A stretch of DNA of 38,758 nucleotides, taken from assembly GCA_027365225.1 (NCBI GenBank), contig DAHXNV010000017.1:1-38758 (forward strand), given 5' to 3'. A model generated the notes under the pieces. That model searched no databases and was not told where the DNA came from. It saw nothing but the letters and a program-made list of their open reading frames with translations. Source of the DNA: Gammaproteobacteria bacterium. GTDB taxonomy: Bacteria > Pseudomonadota > Gammaproteobacteria > Steroidobacterales > Steroidobacteraceae. Positions 32,676-38,758 of this stretch are shown piece after piece; within the stretch, counting starts at the first letter, position 1; the number at the start of each line of letters is the position of its first letter. A program made the position numbers and the translations under genes.

Positions 32676-34289
32676 TCAACTCGAGAGGTAGGTGCGCTGC
32701 ACGGCGAGCGGCGGGGGCGTGTACTGATACATCCAGGTCTCCGAGAGCGCCTGGCCGTGCAGGGCGAGATACAACCGCAGATCGATCGGTCCGGGCGCCC
32801 CGTCCGGCACCAGATCGAACATGGCCCGCCAGCCCTTGATCGGCACCAGCGGCCGCGCCGAGACGATCTCGACGTGCCCGTGCGAGGTGCTGATTACCGC
32901 GACCACCGGGTCGTCCTTGGTGAGCATGGGTATGTCGCCGCCGACGAAATCCACCACGAATCGCCAGGAGAATTTCGTGCGCTTGCGGCCCACCACGCCG
33001 CCGATCCCATCGCGCGTGGCGCGAACGAGCGCACGATCGGGGTTGAAGGGATTCTCCGCGCACCAGTAGAGACGATAACCGTAATCGTACGCCCGGCCCG
33101 GCACGATCTCCTCGGCGGGATTCCAGAACGCCACCATGTTGTCCATGGTTTCGGTCTCGGTGGGAATCTCGACCAGCATCACCGCGCCTTTGTTCCACGC
33201 GCCCTTCGGCGCCACCCAGCAGCTCGGGCGGCGGTTGTACCACGCGCCGTCGTCCTGGTAGTCCGAGAAGCGATGATCGCGCTGCATCAGGCCGAAGCCG
33301 CGCGGATTGTCGTCGAGATACGAGTTCACGCGCACCACGCTCGGGTTGGTGAGCGGTCGCCAGATCCACTCGCCCGCGCCGGTGTGCATCTGCAGGCCGT
33401 CGGAATCGTGAATCTGCGGCCGCCAGTCGTCGGCGACCCGATGATCGTTCTCGCCCACCAGGTACATGCTGGTGCCCGGCGCGATGCCGAGCCGGGTGAT
33501 CTCTTTGCGCGGGTAAAGGGTGAGATCCACGTCCATGACCAGCGTGCTGGCGAGGTCGATGAGGAAGCGATACGCGCCGGATACGCTCGGGGAATCGAGC
33601 AGCGCGTAGAGCAGGAGCTGGGTGGACTCGGGCTGCGGCTTCTCGAGATAGAACTCGGTGAATTTCGGGAACTCCTCCGGCTGCGACATGCCCGTGTCGA
33701 TCGCGAGTCCCCGCATCGACATGCCGTACTGGCCGGTGCCGTCGACGGCGCGGAAGTAGGATGCGCCCTGAAATACGACCCGGTCGTCCACCCAGTTGGT
33801 GTGAAACAGGATGTTGAATCCGGAGAAGCCGAGATTGTGCGGCACCTGGGCCGGCTTCAGTCCCGAGCCACTGTAATCGAACAGGCCCGGCTCGAACAGC
33901 ACCTGCCGCGCCAGGCCGTTCTCGAGGGAATAGATGGTCACCGGTCGCTTCATGGTGTAACCGAGATGGTCGAAGCGGACGCGGAAGAACAGGTTATCGC
34001 CGTACCACAGCTCGCGATTGGGCCGATAGCTGATCGTCTCCCACTGATTCCAGCTGAGGTTGCGGATCGCCGCCGGCAGGGGCGGATACCGTCCGTCATA
34101 CACGGTCAGGGACATCGCGTGCGCGCGGGCCTTCAGCTGCTCGAACGAGAACGGCTGCGCGGGGCCGAATTGCCGGATGCCTTTCGTGGGCGGCGGCTTG
34201 CCCGTTGTTTTCCGCTTGACCGCCATGGGCCAGGGGGCGATCGATGCGAGGCTCGCGGCGCCGGCGCGCAGAAAGCTGCGCCGCCGCAT
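32676..34289 (-). CDS. opgD: Periplasmic glucan biosynthesis protein OpgD/MdoD
   Basis: OpgD is a Tat-exported periplasmic protein that controls the backbone structure of osmoregulated periplasmic glucans. The 537-residue product begins MRRRSFLRAGAASLASIAPW, a twin-arginine signal. The rest is the MdoG/OpgD fold: FSFEQLKARAHA, YRPNRELWYGDNLFFRVRF, GLAIDTGMSQPEEFPKFTEFYL, WRPQIHDSDGLQMHTGAGEW and NPRGFGLMQRDHRFSDYQD. It is clearly paralogous to the opgG product in this operon. The ATG at 34289 has GGAG 7 bases upstream, and a GTG directly precedes it. It is the last gene of opgG-opgH-opgD, 49 bases after opgH. Confidence 0.95.
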   Translation of the reverse strand: MRRRSFLRAGAASLASIAPWPMAVKRKTTGKPPPTKGIRQFGPAQPFSFEQLKARAHAMSLTVYDGRYPPLPAAIRNLSWNQWETISYRPNRELWYGDNLFFRVRFDHLGYTMKRPVTIYSLENGLARQVLFEPGLFDYSGSGLKPAQVPHNLGFSGFNILFHTNWVDDRVVFQGASYFRAVDGTGQYGMSMRGLAIDTGMSQPEEFPKFTEFYLEKPQPESTQLLLYALLDSPSVSGAYRFLIDLASTLVMDVDLTLYPRKEITRLGIAPGTSMYLVGENDHRVADDWRPQIHDSDGLQMHTGAGEWIWRPLTNPSVVRVNSYLDDNPRGFGLMQRDHRFSDYQDDGAWYNRRPSCWVAPKGAWNKGAVMLVEIPTETETMDNMVAFWNPAEEIVPGRAYDYGYRLYWCAENPFNPDRALVRATRDGIGGVVGRKRTKFSWRFVVDFVGGDIPMLTKDDPVVAVISTSHGHVEIVSARPLVPIKGWRAMFDLVPDGAPGPIDLRLYLALHGQALSETWMYQYTPPPLAVQRTYLSS

Positions 34290-34338
34290 CACAGGACTCC
34301 CGCCGGTAGAACCGGCCAGCCGTTCGTCTTCTCCAGCA

Positions 34339-36264
34339 TCACAAGGTCTCCGTTCGCCGACCGATGAGATTCAAGGTGTCACGTACGCTCCAGCAGCGCA
34401 GGGGTTGCGTCGGCATATCCAACGGTGCGCGGGGCGGTACTCGCGGCGCCGGCTCCTCGGCCGGGCCGCCCCCGGAGCCGTCGGGGCGCTCCAGGCGCCG
34501 GCGCCGCTCGGCGAGTTCCGTCGGCGGTTCGTTCTCCTCCGGCGTCAGCAGCAGGCGGCGCCGGCGCAACCAGCGGCCGATCGAGGTGCTGCTGGTGAGC
34601 ATCGTCAGCGGCACCGACAGCACCATCCCGAGCAGCACCGGCGCCAGCCAGCCGGTGTAGCGCGGCGCGAGCTTGAGGATCAACAGGCCCCAGACCACGC
34701 CGATCAACAGGTGCCCGGCGTGCCGGCGCAGCGCCTCGAGCAGGCCGACGCCGCGATCGCCGCGCTCCTGCGCATGCCAGCCCACCGAGCGGCCGGCGAG
34801 GATGGTGATGACGAAGGCGGTATGGAACAACATCATCGCCGGTGCGAGCAGTATGCTGAAGGTTTGCTCCAGCAGTACGCTCACGCCGAGACGCAGCCCC
34901 CCGCCGAAGCCCCGCCGCAGCGCCGGGTCGCGCAGCGCGAGCACCGTGGCGAGCACTTTCGGCAGGAACAGCACCACGCCCGTGAGGGTCAGCAGCGCCG
35001 CGATCTCCCCGTCGTGGTAATGCGGCCAGTTGGGAAACAGGCCGTGGCTGCCGGGGACGAAGTACTGGTGGCCGTGCAGCGCCTGGAGAATGATGACGGT
35101 CGAGCTCAACAGCAGCTCGAGCAGCCACAGCGGCGAGGCCACGTAGGAGAGCACTCCGCACACGAGGTTCACCCGGCTCAGCCAGTGCAGGCCGCGCGCC
35201 CGCAGCAGCCCGAGGTGCTGGATGTTGCCTTGTGCCCAGCGCCGGTCGCGCGCCGCGTAGTCGATGAGGTTGGAGGGGATCTCTTCCCAACTGCCCCGAT
35301 CGATCGGCAGCAGCCACACCTGGAATCCGGCGCGGCGCATGAACGCCGCCTCGGCGAAGTCGTGGCTGAGGATATCGCCGCCGAGCGGCGCGGAGCCCGG
35401 CAGGCGCGGCAGACCGCAGTGGGCCGCGAACGCGCGCAGACGCACGATGGCATTGTGGCCCCAGTAATTGCTCTCCCCGAGCTGCCAGTACGCCAGGCCG
35501 CTGGCGAGCATCGGGCTCGACAGGCGGGTGGCGAACTGAAGCAGGCGGGCGAACAGCGTATCGCGGCCCGCCGGCAGCGGCAGCGCCTGGATGATGCCGA
35601 CGCGGGGGTGCGCGTCCATCAGGCGCACCAGTTCGCGAAGCGCCTCACCGGACATGATGCTGTCGGCGTCGAGCACGATCGCGTAATCGTAGGCGCCGCC
35701 CCAGGTGGTGATGAAATCGGCGATGTTGCCGGCCTTGCGGCCGCGGTTCTCCGCGCGGCGCCGGTAGAAGATGCGCCCGAGGGCATCGTGACGCGTCACC
35801 AACTCGGCCCAGGCGCGCTCCTCGGCCGCGCCGATGGCCGCGTCGCGGGTGTCCGAGAGAATGAACAGGTCGAAGGCGGAATTCTCCGGCAGACGCTGGA
35901 TCGAGGACCAGATGCTCTCGAGCCCGGCTGCCACGCGCACGGTCTCCTCGTTGTAGATGGGCATCACCACTGCGGTGCGCGAGCGCAGCGGGCCGGCCGT
36001 GGCCGGCGCGGTCAGCTGGGCCGGGTCGCGCCCGCACAACCGCACCACGAAACCGGCGACCGCGGTCCAGAAGGACAGGGCGATCCACAGGAACAGAACG
36101 AAGAACAGCACCAGCCCGGCGCGATCGAGAGCATTGAGACCGTTGGCCGCGAGGATGTTCCACATCATCCCCGTGGCGGTCGCGGCGGTGAGCACCGTCA
36201 GACCGAGCAAGATCGTCCGGCGCAGGCGCGCGATGCCGGCGGTTTGCGAGGAGCCGGCGCTCAC
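34339..36264 (-). CDS. opgH: Periplasmic glucan glucosyltransferase OpgH/MdoH (short form)
   Basis: OpgH is the inner-membrane GT2 enzyme that polymerises UDP-glucose into periplasmic beta-glucan. The 641-residue protein has two N-terminal membrane helices (about 16-38 and 47-72). The catalytic loop follows with VVMPIYNEE, FILSDTRD, RRRAENRGRKAGNIADF, VLDADSIMSGE, GGDILSHDFAEAAFMRRAG and RDRRWAQGN. Several more helices come after that. It lacks the roughly 140-residue cytoplasmic N-terminus of the E. coli enzyme and begins almost at the first helix, similar in size to the Xanthomonas form (HrpM). The start is a GTG overlapping the opgG stop (GTGA). A longer open frame upstream is out-of-frame overlap with opgG. 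Confidence 0.94.
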   Translation of the reverse strand: MSAGSSQTAGIARLRRTILLGLTVLTAATATGMMWNILAANGLNALDRAGLVLFFVLFLWIALSFWTAVAGFVVRLCGRDPAQLTAPATAGPLRSRTAVVMPIYNEETVRVAAGLESIWSSIQRLPENSAFDLFILSDTRDAAIGAAEERAWAELVTRHDALGRIFYRRRAENRGRKAGNIADFITTWGGAYDYAIVLDADSIMSGEALRELVRLMDAHPRVGIIQALPLPAGRDTLFARLLQFATRLSSPMLASGLAYWQLGESNYWGHNAIVRLRAFAAHCGLPRLPGSAPLGGDILSHDFAEAAFMRRAGFQVWLLPIDRGSWEEIPSNLIDYAARDRRWAQGNIQHLGLLRARGLHWLSRVNLVCGVLSYVASPLWLLELLLSSTVIILQALHGHQYFVPGSHGLFPNWPHYHDGEIAALLTLTGVVLFLPKVLATVLALRDPALRRGFGGGLRLGVSVLLEQTFSILLAPAMMLFHTAFVITILAGRSVGWHAQERGDRGVGLLEALRRHAGHLLIGVVWGLLILKLAPRYTGWLAPVLLGMVLSVPLTMLTSSTSIGRWLRRRRLLLTPEENEPPTELAERRRRLERPDGSGGGPAEEPAPRVPPRAPLDMPTQPLRCWSVRDTLNLIGRRTETL

Positions 36265-37817
36265 GTGCGGGGCGTCCACTGGTACGTCCAGGTCTCGCTC
36301 AGCGCCGCCCCATCGAGTTCCAGATAGCAGGTCAGATCGATCGGTCCGCCGGTCGGATGCACCGTGAAGCGTGCCCGCCAGTCGCCATCCTCCGGCACAC
36401 GCTGCACGCTCACCCCCGAGACCGTGGCACCCGTGGCCGTCACCACGGCGCGCACGGGCTGATCCGGGCGCAGGCCCTCGAGGTCGCCGCCGGAGAAGTC
36501 GATGAGGGTCCGGCGCCACCCCCGCAGCTCGTGCGTGCCGTGGAACACCGGTCCGAAGCGGGTGGCCACGGCCTTGCCGCCCGGCGGCCAGCGTTCGCCG
36601 GAGTGCAGATACGCCGATAACACGTACGAGAAGGTGAGCGGCTGACCGGCGCGCACCGGAGCGCTCGGTACCCAGTAGGCGTCGACGTTGTAGTCGATAT
36701 CCGCGCTGGCCGGGATCTCGACCAGCTCGACCCCGCCATATCCCCAGCGCCCGAGCGGCTCGATCCAGTAGCTCGGGCGCCGCTCGAAGCGCGCCGCCGG
36801 ATCCTGATAGTCGGCGAAATCGCGGTCACGCTGGATGAGCCCGAAACCGCGCGGATCGTGGTCCATGAAACGGTTCACCTCGAGCCGCGGCGGGTTCTGC
36901 AGCGGTCGCCACAGCCACGCGCCACTGCCGGTGTGCATCAGCAGTCCGTCGCTGTCATGTACCTGCGGGCGCCAGTTGTCGAAGCGCCGTCGCGCCGAGT
37001 TTACGCCGTAGAGGAACATGGAGGTCAGCGGTGCGATGCCGAGCTGGGTGATATTGCGGCGCGGAAAGAGCACGGCGCTCACCGTCACCCGCGTGATGGT
37101 TCCCGCGGTGAGCACGAAGCGGTACGCTCCGCTGATGCTCCGGCTCTGCAGCAGCGCATAGATCGTCATCGTACGCGCCTGCGGCGCCGGGCGCACCAGC
37201 CAGAAATCCGTGAAGTAGGGGAATTCCTCGCCGCTGACCGCGGCGGTGTCGATCGTCAGCCCGCGCGCCGTCACCCCGGGGACCTGATTGCGTCCGAGCA
37301 CGCGGAAGTAGGTTCCGCCGAGGAAGGCAATGACGGCGGTGCGGTGGTTGGGCGAGTTCAGCGGATAGTGGACCGAGACGCCCGCGAAGCCGATATTTTG
37401 CGCCAGCCGCAGCCGCAGCCGCGCCAGCGCCGGCGGAAACGCGAACATCGAGGGCCGATAGTGCACCTCGCGCACGCCCGCCTGCGACACAGTGTAGATG
37501 TGCACCTCGTGCGTGAAGGCGAAACCCCGATCATAGAACTGCACGTCGAACATCGAGCCGGCATGCCACAGGGCATCCTTTGGCTTGAACCGGATCGACC
37601 GGTATTGCGCGTAGGTGAGCCGCGTGAGCGCGCGCGGCAGGGCGCTGGAGCGTACCGCGTAGGGCGCTCTGGCGCGCAGGGCCGCCATATGCTCGACGGC
37701 GGCGAAGCTGAACGGCCGCGGCGCCGGCGGTTGCGCCGCGGCGAGTGCGGGCATGCAGGCGAGGCAGAGGAGCGACAGCGCGGCGAGAAGCGGGGTTCGA
37801 TGAGCGATGGGTGCCAA
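36261..37817 (-). CDS. opgG: Periplasmic glucan biosynthesis protein OpgG/MdoG
   Basis: OpgG is a periplasmic protein needed for glucan backbone or branch formation. It matches MdoG throughout: FSFAAVEHMAALRARAPY, YRSIRFKPKDALWHAGSMFDVQFY, YFTDFWLVRPAP, WRPQVHDSDGLLMHTGSGAWLWRPL, DPRGFGLIQRDRDFADYQD and LSETWTYQWTP. The start is uncertain. A signal peptide (TPLLAALSLLCLACMPALAAA) follows a possible TTG at 37817, giving 518 residues, close to the family's usual 511. The frame stays open to 37952 with ATGs, but codons there lose the G/C third-base bias and a perfect hairpin lies inside, so I treat that part as leader. It is the first gene of the operon. Confidence 0.9.
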   Translation of the reverse strand: MAPIAHRTPLLAALSLLCLACMPALAAAQPPAPRPFSFAAVEHMAALRARAPYAVRSSALPRALTRLTYAQYRSIRFKPKDALWHAGSMFDVQFYDRGFAFTHEVHIYTVSQAGVREVHYRPSMFAFPPALARLRLRLAQNIGFAGVSVHYPLNSPNHRTAVIAFLGGTYFRVLGRNQVPGVTARGLTIDTAAVSGEEFPYFTDFWLVRPAPQARTMTIYALLQSRSISGAYRFVLTAGTITRVTVSAVLFPRRNITQLGIAPLTSMFLYGVNSARRRFDNWRPQVHDSDGLLMHTGSGAWLWRPLQNPPRLEVNRFMDHDPRGFGLIQRDRDFADYQDPAARFERRPSYWIEPLGRWGYGGVELVEIPASADIDYNVDAYWVPSAPVRAGQPLTFSYVLSAYLHSGERWPPGGKAVATRFGPVFHGTHELRGWRRTLIDFSGGDLEGLRPDQPVRAVVTATGATVSGVSVQRVPEDGDWRARFTVHPTGGPIDLTCYLELDGAALSETWTYQWTPRT

Positions 37818-37883
37818 TGTGTCCTGCAGTCCTACGTGCGAAGTTGCTCTTGGAACCGGATGTTCGGCCCACGGTTCAAGCGC

Positions 37884-37907
37884 GCCTGTCGCCGCCTGGC
37901 GACAGGC
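37884..37907. promoter_or_regulatory. Perfect 10-bp hairpin in the opgG leader
   Basis: GCCTGTCGCC at 37884-37893 pairs exactly with GGCGACAGGC at 37898-37907 around a 4-base loop. On the minus strand it lies about 67 bases before the proposed opgG start, so it may regulate the operon. On the plus strand it is followed by TCTTGCTTC, so a terminator for something reading rightward is an alternative. Confidence 0.4.
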
Positions 37908-37952
37908 TCTTGCTTCAGCCAACATCATGATCGGCCGGGAAGCGTAGCGCAT

Positions 37953-38389
37953 TTGTCGCGAGAGAGAAACACGTGGCCACGATCCATGCGCACATTCTCG
38001 CCGCGGCGGTGTCCGTTGGCGTTCGAGGCGCGTACATCGCGTTCAGGGGCGCGGGCCGACCGCCGGTGACCTAACATGCCGGCGGGTTCCGCGAGATGAC
38101 CCGATGACATCGGCGGTACCGGACGTTCCCGCGCGCAACGTGCCCCCGACGGGGGCACGCTGGATCGTGAGCCGGGGAGCTGATGCCGGCGCACGGCGTT
38201 ACGCTGCTCCTGACGGTGTGCGCCGTGCCTCGGCGCTGGAGCGCGCGGACCGAGACTGGTGCTCTCACCTGCGCCGCGCAGCGCGTGGATGCGCGGGTCC
38301 TTGGTCCGCAGGGACTGCGCGCGGCTCTCCCCGCGCGCCTGAGCGCCGGCTCAAACCGGCGGGGGCGCGCACATCCGTGTGGGCTCCTC
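37953..38389. other. Intergenic stretch without convincing genes
   Basis: Short ORFs on both strands are Arg/Ala-rich, have no consistent codon bias and resemble nothing I know. A perfect 9-bp hairpin, CGTGCCCCC (38139-38147) with GGGGGCACG (38151-38159), is present. If the attachment-site reading of 38390-38412 is right, this is original chromosomal sequence flanking an insertion point. Confidence 0.4.
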
Positions 38390-38412
38390 TGGTGGAGGCG
38401 GGGGGAATCGAA
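38390..38412 (-). repeat. Partial tmRNA/tRNA 3' end, probable att site
   Basis: On the minus strand these 23 bases read as a T loop (TTCGATT) followed by five C, the acceptor half GCCTCC and ACCA, that is, the 3' end of a tmRNA or a G3-U70 tRNA such as tRNA-Ala. The matching 5' half of the T stem is absent: GGTACC precedes the loop instead of a run of G. No acceptor 5' strand or gene body is found to the right. Truncated copies like this are what integrative elements leave at their distal end. Confidence 0.65.
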
Positions 38413-38427
38413 GGTACCCAACGGAAT

Positions 38428-38443
38428 GCCTATTTCGATAGGC
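38428..38443 (+). terminator. Short UUCG-loop hairpin next to the att-like site
   Basis: GCCTAT at 38428-38433 and ATAGGC at 38438-38443 form a perfect 6-bp stem with a TTCG loop and TTTCG after it. It could be a weak terminator at the element boundary. Confidence 0.3.
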
Positions 38444-38468
38444 TTTCGTGAATCCGATGCAATCTAAC

Positions 38469-38489
38469 TGCCCCCATTTATGCCCCCAT
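38469..38489. repeat. Tandem 9-bp repeats, possible integrase arm sites
   Basis: TGCCCCCAT occurs at 38469-38477 and again at 38481-38489 with a 3-base gap. Closely spaced G/C-run direct repeats near an attachment core are typical arm-type binding sites of tyrosine integrases. They lie on the side of the att-like fragment where the element should be. Confidence 0.45.
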
Positions 38490-38758
38490 CGGGCACGCTC
38501 TCGCAAGGTCCGGGTGGTGCGGGAATCCACCGCACCGCGCCGCGCAGTGCGCAGCGCACATGGTCATAGAGCGGCAGGGGCTGCTGGGCCAGCGCGACCT
38601 CGCAAAATGCTGGTGCGCAGTGGCGCGGTGCAGGTGCAATTCTCATCGCGCTCTTCGCACTTCGCGGGGCGGCCTGGAAAACGTGAAAGCCACGCGGGGG
38701 GGGTGCTGGTTTCCGGTGCCGACGGGCGCGAGGCGGCCGGGAGCTCGGCGCGCGTGCA
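38490..38758. other. Right end, no gene recognised
   Basis: No ORF here is supported. The longest, a 60-codon minus-strand frame at 38464-38646, has no family resemblance. If an integrated element begins at 38412, this is its first part, but no integrase sequence is visible before the window ends. Confidence 0.35.

Noticed and set aside
32484-34367. A 627-codon plus-strand open frame
   Set aside because: Antisense to opgD. The minus-strand protein carries the whole OpgD fold and a Tat signal.
38390-38758. A complete tmRNA or tRNA gene on the minus strand at the right end
   Set aside because: Only the final 23 bases match. The T stem cannot pair, no acceptor 5' strand or tag-peptide frame is found, so it is a fragment.
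1-38758. CRISPR arrays, insertion sequences or transposase genes
   Set aside because: No regularly spaced repeats, terminal inverted repeats or transposase motifs were seen anywhere in the window.

Overview
The window is GC-rich chromosomal DNA from a proteobacterium, most likely a gammaproteobacterium. The evidence for this is the ffs-dnaX-ybaB-recR block, orn next to rsgA, a DUF1249 (YqiB-type) gene, divergent ppsA/ppsR, opgGHD, and a HiPIP beside a ubiquinol-type bc1 complex. Most genes have strong G/C bias at third codon positions. The combination bc1 + cytochrome c4 + SDR + HiPIP matches the gene content known from the pet operons of acidophilic Acidithiobacillus. The lineage here cannot be fixed from sequence alone.

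Region 1 (1-7490) is respiratory. It opens with the 3' end of an apbE-like gene and a small ORF of unknown function. On the minus strand follows a bc1 operon in the order petA (Rieske), cytochrome c4, petB, petC, and a three-helix membrane protein overlapping petC by 4 bases. Divergent from it on the plus strand are a short-chain dehydrogenase-like gene and a Tat-exported HiPIP. Two oddities stand out. Cytochrome b has PLWF where the Qo-site PEWY motif belongs. The SDR has Phe at both the catalytic Ser and catalytic Tyr positions. I regard this as the most interesting system in the window.

Region 2 (7491-15200) holds a PanE-family reductase, a secreted GH115-type glycosidase, a 1020-residue AsmA/DUF748-type envelope protein, a GDT1/UPF0016 cation transporter and a MerR-family metal regulator with a recognisable operator-promoter in front of it.

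Region 3 (15360-26700) is housekeeping: 4.5S RNA, dnaX, ybaB and recR; convergent rsgA; orn; ppsA and its regulator ppsR; a DUF1249 gene; a coiled-coil protein of unknown role; and the Prc protease with a small membrane-protein gene upstream.

Region 4 (27200-37900) holds three compact operons: an overlapping gfo/aguB-like/ATP-grasp trio (plus), egtB-egtD for ergothioneine (minus), and opgG-opgH-opgD for periplasmic glucans (minus).

The right end (37950-38758) carries no convincing gene. It contains a 23-bp copy of a tmRNA or tRNA 3' end, oriented on the minus strand and cut off in the T loop, followed by tandem TGCCCCCAT repeats. This looks like the attachment site and integrase arm sites at the edge of an integrated element that continues beyond the window.
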